In this document: positions 1-7,879 of the stretch, piece after piece | How the letters are laid out: each line of letters starts with the position of its first letter | How positions within the stretch are numbered: position 1 is the stretch's first letter | NCBI GenBank assembly: GCA_030697205.1 | Contig: JAUYQP010000028.1 | Coordinates: 52,607 to 116,606 of the forward strand | Source of the DNA: Mycobacteriales bacterium | Lineage (GTDB): Bacteria > Actinomycetota > Actinomycetes > Mycobacteriales > SCTD01 | Length of the DNA stretch: 64,000 nt | Direction: 5' to 3' | Translations under genes and position numbers: made by a program | The notes under the pieces: model-generated | What the model saw: the letters and a program-made list of their open reading frames with translations, nothing else | What the model was told of the DNA's origin: nothing | Databases searched by the model: none

Positions 1-272
1 AACGGTCGGTGGGCGTTGAGCACGTCGCACGGGACGAGGAACGACCTTGGCGAGACGTTAACGTCGTGTCGGTCGTGCCCGCGATACCGCTCGGCGACCT
101 CGTCCGCGAGCTCGACGCCGACGAGTGCGCCGTGGTGCTGGGCAGTGGCATTGCAGCCAGACTCAGCGCCGAGCCACTCACTCCCCACCGAGTCCAAGAC
201 GACGGACCCGCGGAAGCCCTCGGCCGCTATGGACGCGGCCATCTCCGGGTCGGTGACGTGCCAGAGCATCAT
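1..272 (-). CDS. Partial small protein with a possible ADP-ribosyltransferase-like fold
   Basis: A frame opens at tandem ATG codons (272 and 269) and stays open to base 1, at least 90 codons, so the C-terminus is cut off by the window. It begins MMLWHVTDPEMAASIAAEGF. The pattern hydrophobic-H-x-T, then A-x-x-I-x-x-E-G-F, resembles the N-terminal strand-helix of small PARP/ART-like proteins seen in phages and toxin loci. The last visible part, FLVPCDVLNAH, also resembles the end of those proteins. The fold is recalled from family patterns and was not searched. It starts 38 nt after the preceding phage gene and continues that transcription unit. The catalytic residues cannot be assigned, and a structural phage protein remains possible. 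Confidence 0.45.
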   Translation of the reverse strand, partial: MMLWHVTDPEMAASIAAEGFRGSVVLDSVGSEWLGAESGCNATAQHHGALVGVELADEVAERYRGHDRHDVNVSPRSFLVPCDVLNAHRP

Positions 273-310
273 GGACGGCAGGGATGGCACGTATTGGTCT
301 CGGGCGAGGA

Positions 311-616
311 CTAGCCAGGGTCGCTCGGGGACAGGTCGTAGAGGAGCGCGACTCGCCGGTTGTTGACCGGATCGCCGGACTGGAACACGTCGGGGTCGCC
401 GTTTCGGAGTCGACGAAAACGGTCGTACACGGCCTCACCGAGGGCAACCCCGGTCTCGCTCCCGGGTCGAATGAACGCAGTGGCAGGTAGACCTTGGCCC
501 GCTGCGTACAGGACCGCGAGAACGGTCCCAGCGAGGTCGCCACTGACCTCGTCCCATTCGCCGAGGACGACACCGAAGTCGAACATCGCATCGGCGAGGC
601 CGGGTTGCTCAAGCAC
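311..616 (-). CDS. Hypothetical phage protein, 101 aa, coupled to the tape-measure gene
   Basis: The start is GTG at 616, inside the last codons of the tape-measure gene (8-nt overlap), with GGAG eight bases upstream. The product has no signal peptide or membrane segment and is acidic to neutral, with a central segment GTVLAVLYAAGQGLPATAF and a C-terminal half rich in D, N and R. I do not recognise the family. Its position directly after the tape-measure gene is where many phages encode a distal tail or baseplate component, so a tail role is a reasonable inference from synteny only. Confidence 0.55.
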   Translation of the reverse strand: MLEQPGLADAMFDFGVVLGEWDEVSGDLAGTVLAVLYAAGQGLPATAFIRPGSETGVALGEAVYDRFRRLRNGDPDVFQSGDPVNNRRVALLYDLSPSDPG

Positions 617-2129
617 GAAGAAGCTCCATACGCCGGAAGTAGTTCATCATCTGGGCCTCGTCGACGCTGCCATTGACGTACAGGTTGTACGTCGCGCCTC
701 CACCGAGACCCGCCAGATCCTTGTTCGGGACGATGGTTCCACTACGTCCGGGGACGAACAACTCTGAGGTGCGGTTCAGGGACCCGTCGGGGTTGTCACC
801 GACCCAATAGGGCCTACCTGCCTTGACCGGCCCGCCGAGTGCGCGACGCTCGAAGTCGAGGAGCCGCCCGGTGGTCGAGCCGACGTTCCCGCCGACCTCG
901 AGCCGGATCGGGATCACCCGCGGGAGCTTGTCGAGGCTGTCCTTGAGCCCGGTGACCTTGTCGCGCGCGCCCTGGATCTTGTCGGCTACGCCCTTGAACT
1001 TGTCCCCGATGATCGGGATCTTCGCGAGCACCTCGAACATCTTCTGGAACCCGCCGAGCCAGACGTCGACGGCGGTCAGGACCGCCGTCGCGACGGCCTT
1101 GAACACGGCCTGCACGATGTTGCGGAACGTCTCGCTGTTCTTGTACGCGATGACCAGACCGGCGACGAGCGCGGCGACCCCGAGGACGATCAGCCCGATC
1201 GGGCCGAGGGCGACCGTGACCGACGAGCCCATGAGGACGCTGACCGCGTTGAACGCAGCCGCTGCCTTGGTGACGATGAACAGGCCCGTGGCAAAGGTCC
1301 CGACCGCGGTGACGAGCGGCACGATCACGTCGCTGTTGCGCCCGATGAACTCGGCCATCGACGTGAACTTCGTGATCGCGTCGGACACGATCGGGAGCAG
1401 CCTCGCCCCGAGGTCGGCGCTGAGGTTCTTGTACTGCGCCGCCACCCGGATCGTCTGGCCCTCGAGGGTCCCGGACTCCCTGGCCGCTGCGCCCTGTGCC
1501 GCGGTCGTCTGCTGCATCAGCAGGGTCAGGGTGGCTTGTGCCTTCGCCTGGTCGAGCGCCGCGCCCTTGAGCTTGCCGAGGCCCTTCGACGCGAGTTCGG
1601 CCATGATCGCGGCGTCGTTGATCCCGACGGCGTACTTCTCGATCGGGTCCCGCTCACCCTTCAGCAGCGACGACACCGCCGACACCGCGTCCGCGACGCT
1701 CCCGCCGTAGGTCGCGGCGAGGTCAGCACCGAGCGTCACGAGCTTGTCGGTGCTCTCCGCGGCCTCGTCCTGCGACTGCCCGAACCGCTGGAGTTGCGAC
1801 CCGACGACAGCAGCGAGAGATGCGTAGTCGCTTTCCGCGAGACCGAGGCTCTTACCTGATCGCTTGGCGAACTTCTCGACCTTCTCCGCGGCGTCTCCGA
1901 AGACGGACTGGACACCGCCCATCGCCTGCTCGGAAGCCGATGCCTGCTTGACCGCGTCGAACCCGAACTTGCCCACTGCGGCGGCGGCGATCGCCATCCC
2001 AGCGCCGACGGCCTTCCCGAACTTCTCGCCCTTCTTGCCGGTCCGGTCAAGGGCGTCACCGACGTTGTCGAGCTCCTTCGACGCCCTGTCTTTTGCGAGC
2101 ACTTCAAACGCGAGACTCAGAGCGGCCAC
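609..2129 (-). CDS. Phage tail tape-measure protein
   Basis: The product is 506 aa, from GTG 2129 with GGAAGG upstream. It opens with a charged helical segment (LAKDRASKELDNVGDALDRT), continues with long Ala/Lys-rich helices, and has a hydrophobic block around residues 260-330 (VTAVGTFATGLFIVTKAAAA; LGPIGLIVLGVAALVAGLVI) of the kind found in the middle of tape-measure proteins. The last 80 residues are Gly-rich (LGGPVKAGRPYWVGDNPDGS) and typical of tape-measure C-termini. These proteins set siphophage tail length and help deliver DNA. At about 500 residues it is short for the family, so either the tail is short or the gene belongs to a satellite or degraded phage. No lytic domain is evident. 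Confidence 0.85.
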   Translation of the reverse strand: MAALSLAFEVLAKDRASKELDNVGDALDRTGKKGEKFGKAVGAGMAIAAAAVGKFGFDAVKQASASEQAMGGVQSVFGDAAEKVEKFAKRSGKSLGLAESDYASLAAVVGSQLQRFGQSQDEAAESTDKLVTLGADLAATYGGSVADAVSAVSSLLKGERDPIEKYAVGINDAAIMAELASKGLGKLKGAALDQAKAQATLTLLMQQTTAAQGAAARESGTLEGQTIRVAAQYKNLSADLGARLLPIVSDAITKFTSMAEFIGRNSDVIVPLVTAVGTFATGLFIVTKAAAAFNAVSVLMGSSVTVALGPIGLIVLGVAALVAGLVIAYKNSETFRNIVQAVFKAVATAVLTAVDVWLGGFQKMFEVLAKIPIIGDKFKGVADKIQGARDKVTGLKDSLDKLPRVIPIRLEVGGNVGSTTGRLLDFERRALGGPVKAGRPYWVGDNPDGSLNRTSELFVPGRSGTIVPNKDLAGLGGGATYNLYVNGSVDEAQMMNYFRRMELLRA

Positions 2130-2132
2130 GGC

Positions 2133-2183
2133 TCACACCACCTTCCGCTGAGCGCTGGGGTCGTACTCGAGGGTGATCTTCAC
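2133..2183 (-). CDS. Sixteen-residue leader ORF before the tape-measure gene
   Basis: GTG at 2183 opens a 16-codon frame, MKITLEYDPSAQRKVV, whose TGA ends 3 nt before the tape-measure GTG. It is preceded by the same ACCGAGAGG element found before the genes at 2893 and 3848, so the phage's usual translation signal sits on this short frame and not directly on the tape-measure start. It may be a translational-coupling leader or the stub of a longer gene. Its small size makes independent function doubtful. Confidence 0.45.
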   Translation of the reverse strand: MKITLEYDPSAQRKVV

Positions 2184-2320
2184 TGGTGTGCCTCTCGGTT
2201 AGGTGGAGCGTTGGACCCGCGCACGCGCACGGGGGCTACTCAGGTGCTTGAACCGCGAGCAGGGACAGGGCGCGGTGGACCGAGGGTGGGCATGAGGGAC
2301 ACCCCCCGGGTCGTCACCGC

Positions 2321-2689
2321 TCACATCCGCCGGGCCGTGATGCCGGAGCAGTCCACGGGCGGTCGCTGCCCCGCCTCCTGAGCCGCGCAGTAGACCCGGC
2401 ACGGACACGACGCCTCCACGTCCGCAACTACTGACGGGGCGTGACCGCTGCGCCGAGCGTTGGTGATCCGTGCCCCGCCTGCGTAGTTGCAGGGGCCGCA
2501 TGCAGCCCTCAGGTTCGACCGCTCGTGAGCGAGGTGCGGGGCCACAGACAGCGGCACCCGGTGGTCCACCGTGGTCGCTACGCCACGGCATCGTGGGCCA
2601 CGGATCTGGCAGTCCGGTTCCTCCCGCAGCACCCGTGCCCGCAGCTCCCGCCACGGCCTGCCTGAGCGTCCGTGGGACTTGGCCGTCAC
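2321..2689 (-). CDS. HNH endonuclease-family protein (phage)
   Basis: The product is 122 aa. The order of residues fits a small HNH nuclease: paired Cys at CQIRGPRC, then the metal/catalytic core TVDHRVPLS (DH), an N in SNLRAACGPCN, and a CxxC pair in the same segment. Phage HNH proteins nick or cut DNA and often lie near terminase genes, where they assist packaging; some are homing endonucleases. Here the neighbours are small hypothetical genes and the tape-measure gene, so the packaging link is not supported locally. The extra Cys cluster near the C-terminus (CPCRVYC) may bind a further metal. The ATG at 2689 is the only good start for this domain. Confidence 0.75.
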   Translation of the reverse strand: MTAKSHGRSGRPWRELRARVLREEPDCQIRGPRCRGVATTVDHRVPLSVAPHLAHERSNLRAACGPCNYAGGARITNARRSGHAPSVVADVEASCPCRVYCAAQEAGQRPPVDCSGITARRM

Positions 2690-2788
2690 CGCGCACCCCA
2701 GTCGGATAGGGGGGTGTGGGCGACGGGACTTGCACGGTCCACCGCGCCATCGCCCCAGATATCCCCCCGCGTGCTGGCCCCACGGTGA

Positions 2789-2893
2789 TCAGTAGCCACG
2801 GCGGGCCACCACTGCGGCGGCGAGGGCCGCGGGGTCGAGCTCGTCGAGGTCGTCCTCGGGCTGGTCCTGCTCGGTGCTGTCGGGCTCGGTCAT
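2789..2893 (-). CDS. Small acidic phage protein, 34 aa
   Basis: ATG 2893 is preceded by CCGAGAGGCACC, the recurrent phage translation signal. The peptide starts MTEPDSTEQDQPEDDLDELD and ends in a basic Ala-rich tail (ALAAAVVARRGY). The strong upstream signal, acidic-then-basic composition and position after a terminator-like hairpin argue that it is translated. Its function is unknown; such acidic mini-proteins occur as chaperone-like or regulatory phage products. Confidence 0.5.
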   Translation of the reverse strand: MTEPDSTEQDQPEDDLDELDPAALAAAVVARRGY

Positions 2894-2929
2894 CGCTGGT
2901 GCCTCTCGGTGTGGTGGGTGGGTAGTGGG

Positions 2930-2964
2930 CCAGCCCCGACCGTGGAGTCCACGGTCGGGGCTGG
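2930..2964 (-). terminator. Perfect 16-bp hairpin between phage genes
   Basis: Bases 2930-2945 pair perfectly with 2949-2964 around a 3-nt AGT loop (arm CCAGCCCCGACCGTGG). It lies downstream of the 255-aa gene and 37 bases upstream of the 34-aa gene. No U-tract follows on the minus strand. It could be a GC-rich terminator or a transcript-stabilising/processing hairpin that separates two expression levels. Confidence 0.65.
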
Positions 2965-3080
2965 CACCGCGGGCGCAGGCTGGATCACGGCGCGGGAAAG
3001 TGGCGCGCTCCCCGCCTTCGGTCCAGTCACCTCGGCCATGGCTTCCGAGGGCTGGCGGCGTTGACGCCCGGTTCATGGGG

Positions 3081-3848
3081 TTAGCCGCTGGTCGGGATGG
3101 ACTCGACGGCCTGGCGGAGCATCTCCTCGCGCACACCCGGAGACTGCTGGGCGAGGAAGCCAGTCGTGTACTGGTGCCCACCGCGGCTCGGGTCGTACTC
3201 ACTCACGACCGGGTCCTCGGCCAACTGCCGCAGCCTGTCGGTGTGCTGGGCCATGTTCTGGCGAAGCTGGGTCGCCTCGACGCTGGAGTGCTGCGCCCAC
3301 GTGTCGAGGAGTCGCTGGAAGCTGGTGTCGTCGAGCTGCGCGGTGCGCGGTGCCCAGCTTCGGTCTAGTCGCGCTAGCAGCTGCGCGGTGTTGCCCCAGT
3401 CATCCGCCGCTTCGGCGGCGGCGATGGCGCTCTGGAGGACGGCGGCAGCAGCGCCCTGGAGCTGCTGCACGACCTCGGCCCTCCACTGCGGGTAGTGCTC
3501 GAGGGCGACCCGCTCGGCAGTGAGGGCGGCCTCCTGTACGAAGCCCTCGCGGGCCGCGATGATCGCGCCGTGCCGGACCTCGATCTCCTCGAGGCTCGGG
3601 ACCTTGGCCTTGGGGGGCAGCTTTCCCTCCCTCAGGGCAGCCGCGACGGCCTCGTTGTGCTGGCGGAGCAGGGCGCGGCGCTCGGACACCTCGATCTGGT
3701 ACTCGACGAGGCTGTCGTCGAGGGCCGTCACGGACCGCTGGTAGGCCGCAGCGGCCTCCCTGACGGGCGCTGGTGCGCCGGTCGGTGTGCTCCAGGCGTA
3801 GGCGCGGCTGGTGACGCGATCCATGATCGCGGTGACGTCGATGCTCAT
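3081..3848 (-). CDS. Hypothetical phage protein, 255 aa, helical
   Basis: I do not recognise the family. ATG 3848 overlaps the previous stop as ATGA and has CCGAGAGGAACC upstream. The sequence is almost entirely predicted helix: Ala/Glu/Gln/Arg-rich with a central coiled-coil-like region (residues about 30-165, e.g. VEYQIEVSERRALLRQHNEA) and a second helical block after residue 180. There is no signal peptide, membrane segment or Cys cluster. A scaffold-like or DNA-associated structural role would suit the composition, but nothing visible proves it. It is followed by the strong hairpin at 2930-2964. Confidence 0.6.
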   Translation of the reverse strand: MSIDVTAIMDRVTSRAYAWSTPTGAPAPVREAAAAYQRSVTALDDSLVEYQIEVSERRALLRQHNEAVAAALREGKLPPKAKVPSLEEIEVRHGAIIAAREGFVQEAALTAERVALEHYPQWRAEVVQQLQGAAAAVLQSAIAAAEAADDWGNTAQLLARLDRSWAPRTAQLDDTSFQRLLDTWAQHSSVEATQLRQNMAQHTDRLRQLAEDPVVSEYDPSRGGHQYTTGFLAQQSPGVREEMLRQAVESIPTSG

Positions 3849-4108
3849 GGGTGGTTCCTCTCGGTTGGGGTTGTGAGGTCGGGTGGGGTCCGCTCAAGGG
3901 CGGCTTCCGAGGTGAAGTCGACGACGTCGAGCCCGAGGCCCTCCAGGGCTGCGACGAGGACGAACGGCGATGCGGGTACTCGCCAGCAGCGCGCGCGACG
4001 GTCGTAGCGGCCACCGAGCGCTCGGAGCACCGGATTAGCCGACTTCGGTGCCATCACCGCGAGCTGCGCGCCGCCACGACGGACCACTGCAATGCCGGCG
4101 GTCACCAC
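3845..4108 (-). CDS. Hypothetical phage protein, 87 aa
   Basis: The frame overlaps the ATPase gene upstream by 7 nt and the next gene by 4 nt (ATGA), so it sits in a coupled unit. It is basic in the middle (LRALGGRYDRRARCWRVPAS), followed by a short hydrophobic helix (FVLVAALEGLGLDVV). The pattern G-G-R-Y-D-x-x-x-x-x-W-x-V-P resembles the small domain in replication-associated proteins that occurs next to helicase-like ATPases, but it is too short for a firm call. Confidence 0.55.
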   Translation of the reverse strand: MVTAGIAVVRRGGAQLAVMAPKSANPVLRALGGRYDRRARCWRVPASPFVLVAALEGLGLDVVDFTSEAALERTPPDLTTPTERNHP

Positions 4109-5406
4109 GCCGACTCCTGCGCCGGACCGTCACCAGGAATGTCAGTAGCTAGGGGCACCTCTTTTACCCGAACACCCGGTGTAGTGACATTTCTGGTGAC
4201 GAGGACCCTGAGGGCTTGCTGGTCGACGCTGGGCGCGACGCGGTAGCGCCAGCCGAGCCCGTCGCCGACCTCGTCGACCTCGACGAGCCCGAGCAGGTGC
4301 AGCTCCTGCAACGTGCGGTCGACGGTGCTACGGGGGCGCTGTACGCGCTTGGTGACCTCCGAGGTGCGCGCGTAGCTGTTGTCGAGGACGTCAGCGAGGA
4401 CAAGCAGCCGCATCGGCGGCACCGAGTCGCCCGCAACGCGCAGCGCGACGGCCAGGGCCTCCACCTTGGTGGAGCCGAGGGCGAGCGATCCTCGGACGAG
4501 CTGCCCGAGCATCTTGGCGAAGCGCGTGGGCGCTTCGGGCGCGTGCGCCTCGACGACCTCGCCACGGTGGTCCCGCTCGACCGCGGTACGGGCCAGCGTG
4601 ACGACGTTGGCCGCGGTGAGCAGAACGCCCATGACCTCGTCGGTCAGCTCGGCCCGTTGGGGGTCGACGTGCGCGAGGCAGGCGGCAGCGGCGTCGGACA
4701 GGTCCCGGCGCATCTCGTCCTCGTGGCCGACGTTGAGCAGGGCCTGCCTGCCCGCCTCCAGCCTGCCGAGGTTGCTGTCGACCCGGACCAACGCGAAGCG
4801 GTCGCCCATCGCCGCGATGACGGCGTGCGCCGCGTCGTAGGCCGTCGTGACCGCCCCGACGAGCACGATCCTGCCGGTCCACGTCAGGGTCTTGCCGCCG
4901 TCCGTGCCGACGTTGCGCTCCCACCGCCCGTCGTACACCTCGCGCAGCGCCGCGAGAACTGCGGCGCGGCTGTCCCGGTTCATCGACAGGATCGACGTCA
5001 CGTCCTTGACCACGAGGACGCCGCTCGCCCCGATCTTGCGAAGGAGCCCGCCGGTTGCGTCCTTCGCCTTCTCCTTGTTGCTCGTCGCAGACAGCAGCGC
5101 ACCCTCACTGGTGATCGTGCTGGTGACGTGCGCCCCTGCCCCGAGCAGAGCCGAGACGGTCTCGGTCTTGGCGTTGCCCGAGCCACTGACGAGCAGCAGC
5201 CACACCGGGTCGCCGTCGAGCTGCTCAACGGCGGCGGCAGCGAGGACCGCGTCGAGGGCCAGCAGGTCGTAGCTCTCCCCGAGCCACCTGACGAACACCT
5301 CCCGGCAGCGTTGCAAGCGGTCGACGCCCACTTCCACCTCACGCGCGAGCCTCAGCCGGTGCGCGGCCTCCGGGTCGCCGGGGAAGTCGGCGGGGTGCGC
5401 GCTCAT
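4102..5406 (-). CDS. P-loop ATPase with C-terminal winged helix (phage replication or control)
   Basis: The product is 434 aa. A Walker A-like motif, SGSGNAKTET, lies near residue 75, followed by a Walker B-like strand VLVVKDVTSIL and a conserved strand RIVLVGAVTTA. The C-terminal third (about residues 325-395) reads as a winged helix: ARTSEVTKRVQRPRSTVDRT then LLGLVEVDEVGDGLGWRYRV. Related proteins in actinobacterial prophages and integrative elements combine an ATPase core with an HTH and are placed in replication or mobilisation modules. The exact activity (helicase loader, replicative ATPase or regulator) is unknown. It overlaps both neighbours by a few bases, so it is co-translated with the small genes around it. 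Confidence 0.65.
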   Translation of the reverse strand: MSAHPADFPGDPEAAHRLRLAREVEVGVDRLQRCREVFVRWLGESYDLLALDAVLAAAAVEQLDGDPVWLLLVSGSGNAKTETVSALLGAGAHVTSTITSEGALLSATSNKEKAKDATGGLLRKIGASGVLVVKDVTSILSMNRDSRAAVLAALREVYDGRWERNVGTDGGKTLTWTGRIVLVGAVTTAYDAAHAVIAAMGDRFALVRVDSNLGRLEAGRQALLNVGHEDEMRRDLSDAAAACLAHVDPQRAELTDEVMGVLLTAANVVTLARTAVERDHRGEVVEAHAPEAPTRFAKMLGQLVRGSLALGSTKVEALAVALRVAGDSVPPMRLLVLADVLDNSYARTSEVTKRVQRPRSTVDRTLQELHLLGLVEVDEVGDGLGWRYRVAPSVDQQALRVLVTRNVTTPGVRVKEVPLATDIPGDGPAQESAW

Positions 5407-5771
5407 GCGACCTCACCTAGGCGAGTGACGAACGCGCGCCGCTCGAGCAGCTCGTCGTGCGTCGGCATCGCCACGACCGCGCGCACGACCCGCACCGACT
5501 CGGTGTGGTCGGCGGCGTCCTTGAGGGCCTGCGCCCACCGGGCCTCGTCGAGTGCGCGCTGGGGGTAATCGAGCAACGCTCGACGACCAGCCTCGGCAGC
5601 CGCGACGGCAGCCGCGAGCCGCACCGACGGCGGGGCCTGCTGCCACTGCTCGTCGCCGTAGCGCGGGAGGTCGCCGTACTCGCGGCGTACACCAGCCACG
5701 AGGCCCTCGGCCCACCGCGCGGTCGGGTCGTCCAGTACCCAGGCGCCGAGCAGCTTCTCCGCGGCGTTCAT
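5403..5771 (-). CDS. Hypothetical phage protein, 122 aa
   Basis: The start is set at ATG 5771 (MNAAEKLLGAWVLDDPTARW) because it overlaps the previous stop by 4 nt; the same frame is open further upstream, but only as a shadow of the preceding gene. The sequence is helical and Ala-rich with no signal peptide or cysteine. The PSVRLAAAVAAAEAGRRALL stretch suggests a helical bundle. It overlaps the ATPase start by 4 nt, so it may be stoichiometrically linked to it. Family not recognised. Confidence 0.55.
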   Translation of the reverse strand: MNAAEKLLGAWVLDDPTARWAEGLVAGVRREYGDLPRYGDEQWQQAPPSVRLAAAVAAAEAGRRALLDYPQRALDEARWAQALKDAADHTESVRVVRAVVAMPTHDELLERRAFVTRLGEVA

Positions 5772-6100
5772 GCCGCACCGCCGAGGACGCGCGCGACGAC
5801 CGGGTGCAGCGCGACCCGGCCGGCCTTGCAGGCGGTGGGCCGCTCGATCACGGCTGGCAGGTCGCCTCGGACGTGCGCGAGGTGCACCCGACGGCAGGTC
5901 GTGACCGGGCACGCGTAGACGACGACGTAGCGGTGCCTGCCGGTGCCGCCGACGACGCCGGTAGCAGTGCCGAGGACGTGCGTGGCGGACTGCGTCTGTC
6001 GCCTCCGGGGCGTACCGTTGGCGGTGAACTTCTCGCCGGGGTTCTCAGCAGTGGGGCGGTCCGTGGTCAGCGGGCCGCCTCTGCTGTTGCTGGCTGTCAC
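5768..6100 (-). CDS. Hypothetical phage protein, 110 aa, possible zinc-binding
   Basis: The N-terminal 45 residues are polar and probably disordered (TTDRPTAENPGEKFTANG). The C-terminal half contains HRYVVVYACPVTTCRRVHLA, where C-x4-C followed by a His could bind one metal. It overlaps both neighbours by 4 nt. Proteins with this layout often neighbour the small ATPase in actinobacterial elements, but I cannot name a function. Confidence 0.5.
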   Translation of the reverse strand: MTASNSRGGPLTTDRPTAENPGEKFTANGTPRRRQTQSATHVLGTATGVVGGTGRHRYVVVYACPVTTCRRVHLAHVRGDLPAVIERPTACKAGRVALHPVVARVLGGAA

Positions 6101-6354
6101 GCGGCCGTCCCTCGACGGGCCTGTGCGCTCTTCAGCGCGAGGCGGGTGAAGTAGGCCTTGCGGGCGTGCTCGGCACGACGGGCACGCTCCTCGGGTGCGA
6201 GGAGACCGTCGGGGTCGACCTCACGCTCGAAACGGTCAGCGAAGGCCTTGCGGGCGGCGGCGGTGCCCTCGCGGGCGTCGGTGCGGGCCCACTTGCTGTG
6301 GGCAGCGAGGCGGGCGGCTAGCGACCGCTGTTGGGGTGTGCGTTCGGCGGGCAT
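6097..6354 (-). CDS. Conserved small protein of actinobacterial mobile elements, 85 aa
   Basis: ATG 6354 is preferred over the upstream ATG 6378 because GGAGG lies ten bases before it. The protein is basic and helical, beginning MPAERTPQQRSLAARLAAHS and ending with the ERARRAEHARKAYFTRLALK block. I recall near-identical small proteins as a common hypothetical family in actinobacterial prophages and integrative elements, with no known activity; the basic repetitive helices suggest nucleic-acid binding. It overlaps the next gene by 4 nt. Confidence 0.65.
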   Translation of the reverse strand: MPAERTPQQRSLAARLAAHSKWARTDAREGTAAARKAFADRFEREVDPDGLLAPEERARRAEHARKAYFTRLALKSAQARRGTAA

Positions 6355-6456
6355 GATTGACCGGTCCTCCACGGACACGGCCGGTGCCTCACCCCGACAG
6401 CACGCTCAGAGAGCGCAGGTAGTTGCCGCACAGCGTAGAGCGCTGTGCGGGTTCCG

Positions 6457-6873
6457 TCACTCCGCCACGCGGAACCTTTTCCGTCCTGACGCGACCGCGT
6501 CCAGCAGCTCCCACGCGCGCGGGGTATGACTGCTGCACCGGCAGGTCATTGGCCAGACGTCGTCCAGCGGGTCGTCGACGAGGTAGGCGTTCGTCTCGGC
6601 CCTCGGCCCCCGGATCGGCGGGAGCTGAACGGGGCCGTAGCCTGGAAGGTCGTGGCTGCGCGCCTTCTTCACACCGTCGGTCTCATGCACGACCACCAGG
6701 CCTAGCGCCGTGCGGTAGACCCGCGCCAGGACGTGGTCGTTTGGGCAGGCCACGGTTAAGACCCTGAAGCGCGAAGGCCTACTCGAGCGCAGCACCACTG
6801 CCAAAGCCTCCGCGACGACCGGGTCGACCTGCATCCCGGCGGCTGGGACCATCTCCGGATCGTGCGACCTCAC
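6457..6873 (-). CDS. Hypothetical protein coupled to the integrase, 138 aa
   Basis: GTG 6873 overlaps the integrase stop as GTGA, which sets the start; ATG 6852 is an alternative. The core has LTVACPNDHVLARVYRTALG and, later, PMTCRCSSHTPRAWELLDAV. The early C-x3-H and late C-x-C-x2-H could form one zinc site, giving a zinc-ribbon-like fold. No excisionase-type HTH is visible. Its tight coupling to the integrase suggests a function in integration or element maintenance, inferred from position only. Confidence 0.55.
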   Translation of the reverse strand: MRSHDPEMVPAAGMQVDPVVAEALAVVLRSSRPSRFRVLTVACPNDHVLARVYRTALGLVVVHETDGVKKARSHDLPGYGPVQLPPIRGPRAETNAYLVDDPLDDVWPMTCRCSSHTPRAWELLDAVASGRKRFRVAE

Positions 6874-7805
6874 AGCCTGTCCCCGAGTGCGGCCTTGCGG
6901 AAGTTGTCGCGGGCACGCTCGGCCCCGGCGCTCGCGGCGTAGCGCCCGACCATCTGCGGGGAGCGCCACCCGGCGAGCCGCATGAGGTCGTGCTCCTGGT
7001 TGCCCGCGGCGAGCCAGGTGTGGGCGAAGGTGTGGCGGAAGCGGTGCGGGTGCACGTCGTCGACTCCGGCCTCCTTCGCTCTTCGCTCGAGGATCTGCGC
7101 GAGGCCGGACGTGGTCAGTGGACCCTTCTTGCCGAGCCACAGGCAGGGCAGGGTTGTCATCGGGTGCGCGGTGCGGGCTCGCTGGTAGCGGCGCAGAGCG
7201 TCGGCGGTGCGCGCCCCGAACGGGACGACCCGGCCGCGCCGGCCCTTGCCGAGGACGAGCGCCTCGCTCTTGGCGGCGTCGACGTCCTCGACGGCCAAGC
7301 CGATGAGCTCCGAGGCGCGGACACCGGTGTCGATGAGGAAGCGCAGCAGGGCGGTGTCGCGGCGGTTCTCGAAGGTGTTGCCCGCGGCGGCCTTGAGCAG
7401 CGCCCGAAGGTCGTCGTCGGTGAACACGTCGACGGGCTGCTCGGGGACCTGCGGCGGGCGCATCCTCGCCATCGGGGTCTCGGTGATCTCGCCGTCGTCG
7501 GTGAGCCACCGGAACAACTGCTGCATCGAGCGGTAGTGCTTGGCGACGGTGGCGGGCGCGACCCGGTCGACGAGGTCGGCAAGAAATGCCTCGAGGTGCT
7601 CGCGCTTGATCGCTGAGGCCGCTGTGGGCATGCCGTGCGCCCTCAGGTAGTCGAGCAGGTTCACCCCGACTCGCTGGTAGCTCGCGATCGTCGAGGGCGC
7701 GACGTTGCGCGCCCGGAGGTGGACCTGCCAGTCGGGCAGCAGGACCGCCAGGTCGTCCATCGCCGCCGACACGCTGGGCTTCGTCGCTTGCGTCATGCTC
7801 GACAT
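6870..7805 (-). CDS. int: Tyrosine recombinase / phage integrase
   Basis: The product is 311 aa. An N-terminal SAM-like DNA-binding domain (residues about 10-95: VHLRARNVAPSTIASYQRVG) is followed by the catalytic domain. Visible catalytic signatures are the first Arg in DTGVRASELIGL, the H-x-x-R box in HPHRFRHTFAHTWL, and the nucleophile Tyr in MVGRYAAS. It would catalyse site-specific strand exchange between the element and the chromosome. ATG 7805 is chosen because GGAGGGG lies 11 nt before it; the frame stays open upstream into the tRNA but without a ribosome site. It lies 75 bp from the tRNA-Met 3' end, which fits integration into that tRNA. Confidence 0.92.
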   Translation of the reverse strand: MSSMTQATKPSVSAAMDDLAVLLPDWQVHLRARNVAPSTIASYQRVGVNLLDYLRAHGMPTAASAIKREHLEAFLADLVDRVAPATVAKHYRSMQQLFRWLTDDGEITETPMARMRPPQVPEQPVDVFTDDDLRALLKAAAGNTFENRRDTALLRFLIDTGVRASELIGLAVEDVDAAKSEALVLGKGRRGRVVPFGARTADALRRYQRARTAHPMTTLPCLWLGKKGPLTTSGLAQILERRAKEAGVDDVHPHRFRHTFAHTWLAAGNQEHDLMRLAGWRSPQMVGRYAASAGAERARDNFRKAALGDRL

Positions 7806-7879
7806 GGTGGCACAGTCCCCTCCTGTTGGAGCGCTGTGCGGAACGCGTGTCGCAAGACTCTGCTGTATCTGAGCGTGTG

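Noticed and set aside
2199..2783. Longer minus-strand frame covering the HNH gene
   Set aside because: Another frame holds the HNH motifs in the right order; this one is low complexity.
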